Source: DATBSL01 sp964561785
Lineage (GTDB): Bacteria > Acidobacteriota > Vicinamibacteria > Fen-336
Assembly: GCA_964561785.1 (NCBI GenBank)
Contig: CAZLRF010000005.1
Span: forward strand, 61,618-125,617
Length of the DNA stretch: 64,000 nucleotides
Direction of reading: 5' to 3'
The translations under genes were made by a program, and so were the position numbers. Under the pieces are notes generated by a model that was not told where the DNA came from, searched no databases, and saw only the letters and a list, made by a program, of their open reading frames with translations. Shown piece after piece: positions 49,924 to 58,588 of this stretch (the stretch's first letter is position 1; every line of letters starts with the position of its first letter).

Positions 49924-50988
49924 CTACGCGCGGCGTCGCGCCTCGCGCCAGGCCACGACCCCGAGCGTGACCGCGGTCAGGGGCAGGACGAAGAGCGCCA
50001 TCGTGGAAGAGTAGAGGGGCAACGCCGCGTGGCGCTGCGCGGCCAGCACGAGGTACAGCGTGTAGGCGCCGTAGTAGCCGAGGAGGAGCCCGCCCTCCCA
50101 GCGGGCCACCGCGTGCCCGGTGAAGAAGAGGGGCAGGCAGGCCACCGCCACCGCGACCATCACCGGGATGTCGAAGGCCAGCGCCGCGGTCGCCACCGGG
50201 ACGCCCCCGGGGGCGAGGATGCCGGTCAGCCCCAGGACCGCCACGAGGTTGAAGATGTTGCTGCCCACGGCGTTGCCCACCGCGATGTCGCGCTCGCCGC
50301 GCAGGGCGGCGATCACCGAGGCCGCGGCCTCGGGCAGCGAGGTCCCCGCCGCCACCACGGTCAGGCCGATCACCAGCTCGCCGACCCCGAGCGCACGGGC
50401 GAAGGCGGTGGCGCTCTCCACCATCCACCGGCCGCCGAGCCCGAGCAGCGCGAGCCCGCCCGCCACGAGCGCCGCGGCGGGGAGCAGGCCGCGTGATCGT
50501 CCGGCCGACGTTTCACCCGGGATCGCATCCCCGCGGCTCACGCGCAGCGCGAACACCGTGTAGGCCACCCCGGCCGCGGCGAGCAGCAGCCCGTCGCCCC
50601 GCCCGATCCGGCCGTCGGCGGCGAAGGAGTAGACCCCGAGCGAGAGCGCGACGAGGATGGGCACGTCCAGCCGGACGAGCCGCCGCGACACGACGAGGGG
50701 CGCGGCGAGGGCGGACGCCCCGACCACGCCCAGCACGTTGACGATGTTGCTGCCCACGACGTTGCCGAGGGCGATGTCGCCCTGTCCGCGCAGCGCGGCC
50801 CCCAGGCTCACCGCGAGCTCGGGGGCGCTCGTGCCCCACGCGACCACGGTGAGGCCGACGACCAGCGGCGACAGGCGCGTGCGCGCCGCGATCGCGGAGG
50901 CCCCCCGGACGAGGGCGTGGCCGCCGAAGACGAGGGCGACGAGGCCGCCCAGGAACAGCGCGACGTTCCGGGCGAGGTCCGTGCTCAC
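49924..50988 (-). CDS. Calcium/sodium antiporter (YrbG/CaCA family), copy 2
   Basis: A 354-residue protein with two-fold repeated topology of about ten helices. Both alpha repeats are present: VGLTVVAWGTSAPELAVSL with GNVVGSNIVNVLGV, and IGLTVVAAGTSLPEAAASV with GNAVGSNIFNLVAVLG. The two glutamates in (S/L)PE are the Ca2+-binding residues. GTG start overlaps the stop of copy 1. Cytoplasmic Ca2+ export driven by Na+ or H+ is the expected role. The tandem arrangement suggests duplication followed by divergence. Confidence 0.93.
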   Translation of the reverse strand: MSTDLARNVALFLGGLVALVFGGHALVRGASAIAARTRLSPLVVGLTVVAWGTSAPELAVSLGAALRGQGDIALGNVVGSNIVNVLGVVGASALAAPLVVSRRLVRLDVPILVALSLGVYSFAADGRIGRGDGLLLAAAGVAYTVFALRVSRGDAIPGETSAGRSRGLLPAAALVAGGLALLGLGGRWMVESATAFARALGVGELVIGLTVVAAGTSLPEAAASVIAALRGERDIAVGNAVGSNIFNLVAVLGLTGILAPGGVPVATAALAFDIPVMVAVAVACLPLFFTGHAVARWEGGLLLGYYGAYTLYLVLAAQRHAALPLYSSTMALFVLPLTAVTLGVVAWREARRRA

Positions 50989-52064
50989 GCCCGAGATCCC
51001 CGCTCCCGCCACGCCCGCCAGCCCACGACCGCCAGCGTGACGGCGGTCAGGGGGAGCACGAAGGCCTGCATCGCGGCGCTGAAGGCGGGCAGCGCGTCGT
51101 GCTGCTGCGCGGCGAGGACCACGTAGGCGGTGTAGGCGGCGTAGTAGAGGAAGAAGAGCGCCCCCTCCCATCGCGCGATGACCGAGCCGCTGGCGAAGAC
51201 GGGCAGGCAGGCCACCGCCACCGCGATCATCACCGGCAGGTCGAAGCGCAGCAGGGCGGAGGCGGCGGGCAGCCCGGCGGGGGAGACGAGCGCGGAGAGG
51301 CCGAGCACCGACAGGATGTTGAAGAGGTTGCTGCCCACGACGTTCCCGACCGCGATGTCGCGCTCCCCGCGCAGCGCGGCGAGGATCGAGGTCGCGACCT
51401 CGGGCAGTGACGTGCCTGCCGCCACGATCGTGAGGCCGATGACGAGCTCGCTCACCCCGAAGGCCTGGGCGAAGGCGACCGCGCCGTTCACCAGCCAGCG
51501 GGAGCCGAGCACGAGGAGGACGAGACCCGCGCCCACGAAGGCGAGGTTCGCCGCCGTCGAGGAGCGCTTCCTTCCGTACTCCTGCGCGTACTCGTCCCGG
51601 ACGGCCGCCGACTCCTTGCGGCTCTGCCGGACCTGGAAGACGGTGTAGGCGATGGCCCCCGCGAAGAGCAGTGCCCCGTCCAGCCGTCCGATCGACCCGT
51701 CCCGGGCCATGAGGAGCGTGAGCCCCGAGAGGCCGATCATCACCGGGACGTCGAGGCGCACGAGCTGGGAGGACACGACGAGGGGCGCGACGAGCGCCGA
51801 GACGCCGAGGATGAAGAGCACGTTGAAGATGTTGCTGCCGACGACGTTGCCGAGCGCGAGGTCGGGCTGGCCCGCCCAGGCCGACTTGATGCTCACCGCG
51901 AGCTCGGGGGCGCTCGTCCCGTAGGCGACCACGGTCAGGCCGATCACGAGCGGCGAGATGCCGAGCGCGGCGGCGAGCCGGGAGGCCCCCTTCACCAGCC
52001 ACTCCGCCCCCAGGACGAGGAGCGCGAGCCCCGCTACGAACAGCCCCACCGTCACCGCGTCCAC
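50985..52064 (-). CDS. Calcium/sodium antiporter (YrbG/CaCA family), copy 1
   Basis: A 359-residue paralogue of the downstream antiporter. Alpha repeats: IGLTVVAYGTSAPELAVSI plus GNVVGSNIFNVLFILG, and IGLTIVAAGTSLPEVATSI plus GNVVGSNLFNILSVLG. The cytoplasmic loop (about residues 125-160) is longer and more charged (SRKESAAVRDEYAQEYGRKR) than that of copy 2, which might separate regulation. GTG at 52064 is the start. It is located 22 nt downstream of mrpG on the same strand and probably belongs to the mrp transcript. Confidence 0.93.
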   Translation of the reverse strand: MDAVTVGLFVAGLALLVLGAEWLVKGASRLAAALGISPLVIGLTVVAYGTSAPELAVSIKSAWAGQPDLALGNVVGSNIFNVLFILGVSALVAPLVVSSQLVRLDVPVMIGLSGLTLLMARDGSIGRLDGALLFAGAIAYTVFQVRQSRKESAAVRDEYAQEYGRKRSSTAANLAFVGAGLVLLVLGSRWLVNGAVAFAQAFGVSELVIGLTIVAAGTSLPEVATSILAALRGERDIAVGNVVGSNLFNILSVLGLSALVSPAGLPAASALLRFDLPVMIAVAVACLPVFASGSVIARWEGALFFLYYAAYTAYVVLAAQQHDALPAFSAAMQAFVLPLTAVTLAVVGWRAWRERGSRA

Positions 52065-52086
52065 GCGCCTGCCCTCCGTCGGCCGC

Positions 52087-52428
52087 TCATCGCCCCTCCC
52101 GGCGCTCCTCGTCGCGCGGCGCGAGCTCGTCGGCGATCGTGCCCTTCCACAGCGGGCTGCCCCGGCGGTATCCGGCCCGGCCGATCGCGTGGGCCGCCAC
52201 CGGCGCGGTCAGGAACAGGAAGGCCACGACGACGACCGCCCTCCCCGCGACCGCCGCGGTGCCGAAGTGGGCCGCCGCCCCGAGGAGCGCGAGCGAGGCC
52301 CCGAGGGTGGCGGCCTTCGAGGAGGCGGACATCCGCATGTAGACGTCGGGCAGGCGCACGAGGCCGACCGCGCCGAGCGTCATGAAGACGGCGCCCAGGA
52401 GCAGGAGAACGGCGGCGAGGGGGCTCAC
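52087..52428 (-). CDS. mrpG: Mrp Na+/H+ antiporter subunit G
   Basis: A 113-residue protein with three helices and the MnhG/PhaG pattern GLVRLPDVYMRMSASSKAATLG. GTG overlaps the mrpF stop. It is the last subunit of the operon, followed by the calcium/sodium antiporter genes. A charged C-terminal tail (about 90-113) remains cytoplasmic. Confidence 0.92.
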   Translation of the reverse strand: MSPLAAVLLLLGAVFMTLGAVGLVRLPDVYMRMSASSKAATLGASLALLGAAAHFGTAAVAGRAVVVVAFLFLTAPVAAHAIGRAGYRRGSPLWKGTIADELAPRDEERREGR

Positions 52429-52694
52429 TCGTCGCCTCCTCGCTCCGCGTAACGGGCGAAGGCGACCGTGCTCACGAACGCGATGAGGGCGAGGACGAGG
52501 GCGACGTCGAGGTAGACGGCGTCGTCCGAGACGACCGCGGCGGCGGCCGCGATCCCCACCCCGAGGACGCTGAGGAGGTCGAGGGCCACCACCCGGTTGG
52601 CGAGGTCGGGGCCCCGGACGAGCCGGGCGAGCACGAGGAGCACCGACGCGCCGAGGAGGGCGAGGGCCGCCCCGGCGAGGGCGGCCGGGCTCAC
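52425..52694 (-). CDS. mrpF: Mrp Na+/H+ antiporter subunit F
   Basis: An 89-residue three-helix protein with the MnhF/PhaF pattern LARLVRGPDLANRVVALDLLS and YLDVALVLALIAFVSTVAFAR. Overlaps mrpE and mrpG by 4 nt at both ends. Confidence 0.92.
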   Translation of the reverse strand: MSPAALAGAALALLGASVLLVLARLVRGPDLANRVVALDLLSVLGVGIAAAAAVVSDDAVYLDVALVLALIAFVSTVAFARYAERGGDE

Positions 52695-53158
52695 CGGAAC
52701 ACCTCCAGGATCCGCCGCTCGAATCCGTCCCGGATCTCGCGGCGCAGGTGGTCGGGGCTCGCGGTGGCCATGGCGTGCACGTAGAGGGTGCGCCGGTCGG
52801 GGGAGACGTCGAGGCTCAGCGTCCCCGGCGTGAGCGAGATGAGGTTGGCGAGGAGCGCGATCTCGGCGTCCCGGTCGACGCTCAGCGGGACAGCCACGAT
52901 CGCGGGGCGCAGCCGGCCGGCCGGGGCGATCACCGCCGCCGCCACCTTCAGGTTGGCGATCATCAGCTCCTTGAGAAAAAAGAGCAGGAAGCCCGGCAGG
53001 CGCAAGAGCCGCACGCGCCGGAAGCCCTCCCCGCCGAGGGGCCGCACGAAGCGCAGGAGCAGCCAGCCGAGGACGGTGGAGAAGACGGCCGCGGGGAGCG
53101 ACCAGTCCCCGGTGAGCGCCATCCAGGCGAGCGCGAGCAGGACGAGCTCGAGGATCAC
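52691..53158 (-). CDS. mrpE: Mrp Na+/H+ antiporter subunit E
   Basis: A 155-residue protein with two N-terminal helices (LELVLLALAWMALTGDWSLP region and FLLFFLKELMIANLKVA) and a soluble C-terminal domain: NLISLTPGTLSLDVSPDRRT, LYVHAM, as in MnhE. GTG at 53158 overlaps the mrpD stop (GTGA). Confidence 0.92.
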   Translation of the reverse strand: MILELVLLALAWMALTGDWSLPAAVFSTVLGWLLLRFVRPLGGEGFRRVRLLRLPGFLLFFLKELMIANLKVAAAVIAPAGRLRPAIVAVPLSVDRDAEIALLANLISLTPGTLSLDVSPDRRTLYVHAMATASPDHLRREIRDGFERRILEVFR

Positions 53159-54651
53159 GGCCGGGCCCCCGGTCCCAGGACCGCCCGCACGTACTGGGCG
53201 GGGTCGGCGAGCTGGGCCGCGGCCCGGCTCGCGAGGTCGAACACCGGCCCCGCCCCGAGGCCGACCCCCACCGTGATCGCGGCGAGGGCCACGACGGGCC
53301 CGAGGAGGGTCCACGGCACCGGGGCGGCCGACACCTCTCGGCCCTCCGGCGGCTCCTTCCAGAAGGCCTCGTTCCACAGCTTCGTCATCGAGAACAGCGT
53401 CAGGAGGCTCACCGCGAGCGCGACCGCGCTCACCGTGGCGTGGCCGGCGTCGAGGCCCGCCTTGACGAGAACGAGCTTGCCCCAGAACCCCGACAGCGGC
53501 GGGATCCCCGCGAGGGAGAAGGCGGGCACGAGGAAGAGAAGGGCGAGGGCCGGTCGGCGGCGGTAGAGGCCGCCCAGGCCCGCGAGGTCCAGCGTGGCGC
53601 CGAGGCCCTTCACGATCCCCCCGACGAGGAACAGGTTCGTCTTCACCACGATGTGGTGCAGGAGATAGAAGACCGTCCCCGCGAGGCCGAGAGGGGTGAA
53701 CAGGCCCAGGCCGAGGATCATGTAGCCGATCTGGCTCACGATGTGGAACGACAGCACCCGACGGAACTCGAGCTGGGCCGCGGCCCCGAGGACGCCGGTG
53801 ACCATGGTGAGCGCGGCGCACGCGAGGACGATCCCGTGCGTGAAGGCGCTGTCGCCCGTGAACACCAGGGTGAACGCTCGGACGAGCGCGTAGACGCCGA
53901 CCTTGGTGAGGAGGCCCGCGAACACGGCGGACACCGCGACCGGCGGAGTGTGGTAGGAGGCGGGCAGCCAGAAGAAGAGGGGAAACACGGCGGCCTTGAT
54001 CCCGAAGGCCACGAGGAACAGGCACGCGAGGGTGGTGACGATCCCCGGGGCCGTCCCCCGCTGCACGGCGAGGGCGAGGCCGGCCAGGTTGAGAGTGCCC
54101 GCGACCCCGTAGAGGACGCCGACCGCGGCGAGGAAGACGGCCGAGGACAGCAGGTTGAGCGTGACGTACTTCACGGCCCCCTCGAGCTGCGCTCGCTCCC
54201 CCCCGAGGGCGAGCAGCACGAACGAGGCCATCAGCATGACCTCGAACGCCACGTAGAGGTTGAAGATGTCGCCGGTCAGGAACGCCATGCTCACGCCCAT
54301 GAGGAGGACGTGGAACAGCGGATGGTAGCCGTGGGCCTCCCGCGCCTCGTCGATCGAGCCGAGCGAGTACACGGCCACCGCGAGCCCGGTGATGCCCGTG
54401 AGCAGCACCATGATCGCGGCGAGGAGGTCGGCGACCAGGCTGATCCCGTAGGGGGCGGGCCACGCCCCCACCTGCATGACCTGGATGCCGGCGGTGTCCA
54501 CGCGGTGCAGGAGCGCCGCCGCCGCCGCGAGGAGCACGCCGGCCCCCCCCACGCTCAGCGTCCTCTGGGCGGAGCGGAAGCGGCGGAGCGCGAGGCAGGC
54601 GATCGCCGTGGCGAGGGGCGCGAGCACGGGCAGGACGACCAGGGCCTTCAC
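53155..54651 (-). CDS. mrpD: Mrp Na+/H+ antiporter subunit D
   Basis: A 498-residue NuoM/NuoN-like antiporter subunit with about 14 helices. FGIKAAVFPLFFWLPASYHT contains the conserved lysine of the proton path, LLTKVGVYALVR another, and HIVVKTNLFLVGG a third. The fifth-helix glutamate is in NLYVAFEVMLMASF. With MrpA it forms the ion-translocating part of the complex. GTG start overlaps the mrpC stop. Confidence 0.94.
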   Translation of the reverse strand: MKALVVLPVLAPLATAIACLALRRFRSAQRTLSVGGAGVLLAAAAALLHRVDTAGIQVMQVGAWPAPYGISLVADLLAAIMVLLTGITGLAVAVYSLGSIDEAREAHGYHPLFHVLLMGVSMAFLTGDIFNLYVAFEVMLMASFVLLALGGERAQLEGAVKYVTLNLLSSAVFLAAVGVLYGVAGTLNLAGLALAVQRGTAPGIVTTLACLFLVAFGIKAAVFPLFFWLPASYHTPPVAVSAVFAGLLTKVGVYALVRAFTLVFTGDSAFTHGIVLACAALTMVTGVLGAAAQLEFRRVLSFHIVSQIGYMILGLGLFTPLGLAGTVFYLLHHIVVKTNLFLVGGIVKGLGATLDLAGLGGLYRRRPALALLFLVPAFSLAGIPPLSGFWGKLVLVKAGLDAGHATVSAVALAVSLLTLFSMTKLWNEAFWKEPPEGREVSAAPVPWTLLGPVVALAAITVGVGLGAGPVFDLASRAAAQLADPAQYVRAVLGPGARP

Positions 54652-54995
54652 GAGTCGGTGGACCGCAGCGCGTCGAGGTCGTCCGTGCCGGTCTCCCGGT
54701 GGGCGAGCTTGACGAGCACGATGGCGAAGGCCTGGACGCCGAAGCTGATGACGATGGCGGTGAGGACGAGGGCCTGGGGCACGGGGTCGGCGTGGGGCGG
54801 GACGAGGCGCTCGGCGCCGGGGGGGATGATCGGGGCACCGTCCCGCGAGACGCGACCCATCGTGAAGATGAGCAGGTTCGCCGCGTGGGTGAGCAGCCCG
54901 AGCCCGAGCACGAGCTTGACCACGTTGCGGCGCATCACCAGGTAGAGGCCCGTGGCGTACAGGACCCCGATCACCGCCGCGAGGAGGACGGTCAC
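54648..54995 (-). CDS. mrpC: Mrp Na+/H+ antiporter subunit C
   Basis: A 115-residue NuoK-like protein with three helices (AVIGVLYATGLYLVMRRNVV; LGLGLLTHAANLLIFTMG; PQALVLTAIVISFGVQAFAI). Overlaps mrpB and mrpD by 4 nt. Confidence 0.93.
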   Translation of the reverse strand: MTVLLAAVIGVLYATGLYLVMRRNVVKLVLGLGLLTHAANLLIFTMGRVSRDGAPIIPPGAERLVPPHADPVPQALVLTAIVISFGVQAFAIVLVKLAHRETGTDDLDALRSTDS

Positions 54996-55405
54996 GACTC
55001 CTCCTCGGCGAGGGCGAACAGGATCGCGAGCACGATCCCGAGCACGACGAGGTAGACCCCCGCGTCGAAGACGACCGGGGAGCCGATCTTGCCCACCACC
55101 GGCAGCGGGACCTTCAGCCAGAGGCCGGTCATGTACGGCCGGCCCTGGAGGAGAGGGGGCAGCCCGGAGGCGAGGGCGACGAGGAGCCCCCCCGCCACGA
55201 ACGCCAGGGGGTCGACCCGCAGGAGCCGCCGCGACGCCTCGAGACCCTCGGCGAGGAGGACCAGGGCGAAGGCGGTCGCGGCGGTGAGCCCGCCCACGAA
55301 GCCCCCGCCGGGCTCGTTGTGCCCGCGGACGAGGAGGAAGACCGAGAAGAGCAGCGTCAGCGGGAGGAGGAAGCGCGTGCCGGAGCGCAGGATCGGGGAG
55401 GGCAC
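54992..55405 (-). CDS. mrpB: Mrp Na+/H+ antiporter subunit B
   Basis: A 137-residue protein with four helices and the MnhB signature LVRGHNEPGGGFVGGLTAAT. GTG start overlaps the last base of the mrpA stop (TAGTG). Ends with IVLAILFALAEEES. Confidence 0.93.
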   Translation of the reverse strand: MPSPILRSGTRFLLPLTLLFSVFLLVRGHNEPGGGFVGGLTAATAFALVLLAEGLEASRRLLRVDPLAFVAGGLLVALASGLPPLLQGRPYMTGLWLKVPLPVVGKIGSPVVFDAGVYLVVLGIVLAILFALAEEES

Positions 55406-57708
55406 TAGAGCGCCTCCCGCCGCGACGGGCCCCGCAGGCGCAGGAGCGCGACGACGCCGAGCGCGGCCACGGCGAGGACCGTGATCTCCCCGAGCGTGTC
55501 GAACCCCCGGAAGTCCACCAGGATGACGTTGACGACGTTGCGCCCGTTGGCGAGGGCGAGGCTCTGCGCCGCGAAGTACTCCCGCAGGGGGGTCGGGTGG
55601 GGGGCCGCGGTCGCGGCCAGCACGAGCGCCGTCACGAAGATCCCGGCGGCCGCGGCCACCACCCCGTCGCGGACCCGCTCGGCGGGCGGGGACAGGACCC
55701 GCAGGGGCGGGAGGCGGCGCAGCACGAGGACGAAGAGGAGGACGGACAGCGTCTCGATCGCGAACTGCGTGAAGGCGAGGTCGGGTCCTCCGAAGAGGAG
55801 GAACACCACCGCGACGCCGTAGCCCACGACACCGAGGGCGGCCACCGCGAAGAGGAGCGACCGCGCCCGCACGACCGCCACCGCCCCCCCCACCATCGCG
55901 AGCGCCACTGCGGCCTCGCCGAGGCGGACGGGCTCGAGGGCGGGCGCCACCGGCCGCACGCGGGTCACGAGCGCCCAGCCGGCGAGGAGGACGGTCGTGC
56001 CGACGGTCACGAGCAGGTACCAGCCGAGGACCCCGTTCTGGAGGACGCGGGTTTGCGCCTTCGCCAGAGCGACGAGGCCGGCCATCAGGCCCTCGTAGGC
56101 CCGCTCGGGGCCCCACGCCGCGAGCCCGCGCAGGCGCTCGAGGCGGAGCAGCGCCCGGTCGTGGGCGAGGTAGAGCAGGGCCCCGAAGCCGAGCATCAGC
56201 AGGCTCTGGACGAAGGCAGGGCTCATCCCCGCCCACGGGCGGAGAACGACCTCCGTGTGCTCGCCCTGCATCGCGCTCGCCGCGGGCTGGACGAGCGGGA
56301 CGGCGAGGACGTCGGGGAGAAGGCCCATCGCGACGCTCAGCACGGCGAGGAGGACGGGACCCAGCCACAGCGCGGGCGGCGCCTCGTGGGTGTCCTTCGG
56401 CGTCCCGCGGTCCCGGCCGAAGAAGGGCCGCCAGGCGACGAGCCCGGCCGCCGCCGCGACCAGCGAGCTTCCGACGAAGCTGGCGACCACCAGGAGGTTC
56501 CCCGCCCGGGGGGCCTCCTGCTTCGCCTCGTAGAAGAGCTCCTTCGCCAGGAATCCGAAGAAGGGGGGCAGCCCCGCCATCGACAGCGCGGACGCGACCA
56601 CGGCGAAGGCGGTGAGGGGCATGAGCCGGGCGAGCCCCCCGAGCCGCCGCACGTCGCGCGTGCCCGCCTCGTGGTCGATCGCTCCCACCCCGAGGAAAAG
56701 GGCGGCCTTGTAGAGCGCGTGGACGAGGAGGAACGCCATCGCGGCCCGGGCCGACAGCTCGGTCGAGATGCCCACGAGCACGGTCAGCGTCCCGAGCGCG
56801 CTCAGGGTGGTGAACGCGAGGAGGCGCTTCAAGTCGGTCTGGCCGTAGGCGAGCACGGCGCCGGTGACGAGCGTGGCGGTGCCGGCGAGGATCACGAGGT
56901 AGTGCCAGGCGTCCGTGCCGCCGAGGGCGGGGTTGAGGCGGGCGAGGAGGTAGATCCCCGCCTTCACCATCGTGGCCGAGTGCAGGTAGGCGGAGACCGG
57001 GCTCGGGGCGGCCATCGCTCCCGGCAGCCAGAAGTGGAAGGGGAACTGGGCGGACTTCGTGAAGGCCCCGAGCAGCACCAGGACGAGGGCGGGGAGGTAG
57101 AGCGAGTGGGACTGGATCGCGCCGGCCTGTGAACCGAGGGCCGACAGCTGCAGCGTGCCCGCGACCCGAGAGAGGAGCAGCAGGCCGGCGAGCAGCGCGA
57201 GCCCTCCCGCGCCGGTCACGAAGAGGGCCTGGAGGGCGCTCTTCCGGGCCTTCTCCTGCTCGTGGTCGAACCCGATGAGCAGGTAGGAGCTCACGCTGGT
57301 GAGCTCCCAGAACACGAAGAGGGCGATCGCGTCGTCGGCGAGCACGAGGCCGAGCATCGCGGCCATGAAGAAGAGGATCGCGGCGTAGAAGCGGGGCAGC
57401 CGCGGGTCGCCCTTGAGGTAGCCGCCGCCGTAGACGAGGACGAGCGCCCCGATGCCGGTCACGAGGAGCGCGAAGAGCAGCGACAGCCCGTCGAGGCGGA
57501 ACGCCAGGCGGACGCCGAGCCCGGCCACCCAGGGCCAGGACTCCTCGACGGCCTGCCCCGAGGCGGAGGGGGCGAGGAAGCGGGCGAAGTGGGCGAAGAG
57601 GAGGGCCGGCGCCGCGGCGAGGAGGACGCCCGCGCGCTTGCCGAGGGCGCGGTGCGCCAGGGGGGCGAGCGCGGAGGCCAGGAAGAGGACCAGGACGGGG
57701 ATCAGCAT
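55405..57708 (-). CDS. mrpA: Mrp Na+/H+ antiporter subunit A
   Basis: A 767-residue protein. The N-terminal NuoL-like antiporter part (to about residue 510) has FWELTSVSSYLLIGFDHEQ with the conserved Glu, LGAFTKSAQFPFHFWLPGAM with the conserved Lys, and LLVHALYKAALFLGVGAIDH. A C-terminal extension holds a DUF4040-type segment (FLLFGGPDLAFTQFAIETLS) and an MbhE-like segment (NVVNVILVDFRGFDTLGEIT), as in full-length MrpA. It is the first gene of the seven-gene mrp operon, whose product expels Na+ in exchange for H+. ATG at 57708; the gap to the divergent channel gene is only 45 nt. Confidence 0.96.
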   Translation of the reverse strand: MLIPVLVLFLASALAPLAHRALGKRAGVLLAAAPALLFAHFARFLAPSASGQAVEESWPWVAGLGVRLAFRLDGLSLLFALLVTGIGALVLVYGGGYLKGDPRLPRFYAAILFFMAAMLGLVLADDAIALFVFWELTSVSSYLLIGFDHEQEKARKSALQALFVTGAGGLALLAGLLLLSRVAGTLQLSALGSQAGAIQSHSLYLPALVLVLLGAFTKSAQFPFHFWLPGAMAAPSPVSAYLHSATMVKAGIYLLARLNPALGGTDAWHYLVILAGTATLVTGAVLAYGQTDLKRLLAFTTLSALGTLTVLVGISTELSARAAMAFLLVHALYKAALFLGVGAIDHEAGTRDVRRLGGLARLMPLTAFAVVASALSMAGLPPFFGFLAKELFYEAKQEAPRAGNLLVVASFVGSSLVAAAAGLVAWRPFFGRDRGTPKDTHEAPPALWLGPVLLAVLSVAMGLLPDVLAVPLVQPAASAMQGEHTEVVLRPWAGMSPAFVQSLLMLGFGALLYLAHDRALLRLERLRGLAAWGPERAYEGLMAGLVALAKAQTRVLQNGVLGWYLLVTVGTTVLLAGWALVTRVRPVAPALEPVRLGEAAVALAMVGGAVAVVRARSLLFAVAALGVVGYGVAVVFLLFGGPDLAFTQFAIETLSVLLFVLVLRRLPPLRVLSPPAERVRDGVVAAAAGIFVTALVLAATAAPHPTPLREYFAAQSLALANGRNVVNVILVDFRGFDTLGEITVLAVAALGVVALLRLRGPSRREAL

Positions 57709-57739
57709 GAGGTCGCGGGGGCCGGCGAAGCCCTCAGGC

Positions 57740-57745
57740 TACCAT
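57740..57745 (+). promoter_or_regulatory. -10-like element before the voltage-gated channel gene
   Basis: TACCAT preceded by GGC ends 8 nt before the ATG at 57754. AAGG in the gap is the only SD-like sequence. The promoter must share the 45-nt divergent gap with mrpA. Confidence 0.45.
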
Positions 57746-57753
57746 AAGGCCCG

Positions 57754-58575
57754 ATGATCGACTTCTGTCGCCGGACCGCAGCCAGCCCCCGTTTCCAAGG
57801 CCTCGTCCTCGCCGTCATCGTCGCGAACGCCGCGCTCGTCGGCGTCGAGACGGACCCCGGCCTCATGGCCCGCAACCGGCTGGTCTTCGAGGCCCTCAAC
57901 CACCTGGTGCAGGCCGTCTTCCTCCTCGAGATCGCGATCCGCCTGCTCGCCTTCTGGCCCCGTCTCGGGCGCTTCTTCCTCGACGGCTGGAACACCTTCG
58001 ACTTCGCGGTGGTGGCCCTGTCGCTCCTGCCTGCCGTCGGGCCCTTCGCGACGGTCGCGCGCCTCGCCCGCCTCTTCCGCGCCCTGCGGGTCGTCTCGGC
58101 CCTGCCCGAGCTGCGGCTCATCGTCAGCACGCTCGTCCGCTCGATCCGCTCCATGGGCCACGTGCTCGTGCTGCTCGGCCTCGTGCTGTACGTCTACGCG
58201 GTCCTCGGGGTGAACCTCTTCCGGAGCGTCGACCCCGCCCACTGGGGGAGCCTCCCCCGCGCCGGCCTCACCCTCTTCGAGATGCTCACCCTCGAGGGGT
58301 GGGTCGAGGTCCAGCGGTCCGCCTTCGCCGCGACGCCGTGGGCGTGGCTGTTCTTCGTCAGCTACGTCGTGCTCGCGGTCTTCGTGGTGGTCAACCTCTT
58401 CATCGCGATCGTGATCAACAACCTCGAGGCGGCGAAGCTCGAGGAGCGCGCCGGGCAACACGGCGAGCGCGCGGGCCCCGCGGACCGGCTCGCCGAGATC
58501 CGCGAGCGGCTGGCCGACATCGAGGCGGCCCTGCGCGCGCCGCAGGCCCGCCCGGGCGTCGAGCCTCCGCGCTAG
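57754..58575 (+). CDS. One-domain voltage-gated cation channel with TLEGW filter (BacNav/CavMr-like)
   Basis: A 273-residue six-helix channel subunit. S4 has Arg103, Arg106, Arg109 and Arg112 (TVARLARLFRALRVV), an ideal voltage-sensor spacing. The pore loop contains FEMLTLEGWVEV with Glu181, Gly182, Trp183; S6 is VVNLFIAIVINN, followed by a charged, helical C-terminus (about 224-262) as in tetrameric BacNav channels. Na+ channels of this family have TLESW. A Gly after the filter Glu is found in the native bacterial Ca2+ channel CavMr and in eukaryotic Cav domains I and III (from memory), so Ca2+ selectivity is inferred. It is divergent from the mrp operon, which is followed by two Ca2+ exchangers. 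Confidence 0.88.
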   Translation: MIDFCRRTAASPRFQGLVLAVIVANAALVGVETDPGLMARNRLVFEALNHLVQAVFLLEIAIRLLAFWPRLGRFFLDGWNTFDFAVVALSLLPAVGPFATVARLARLFRALRVVSALPELRLIVSTLVRSIRSMGHVLVLLGLVLYVYAVLGVNLFRSVDPAHWGSLPRAGLTLFEMLTLEGWVEVQRSAFAATPWAWLFFVSYVVLAVFVVVNLFIAIVINNLEAAKLEERAGQHGERAGPADRLAEIRERLADIEAALRAPQARPGVEPPR

Positions 58576-58588
58576 CGGCCGCGGGGCC

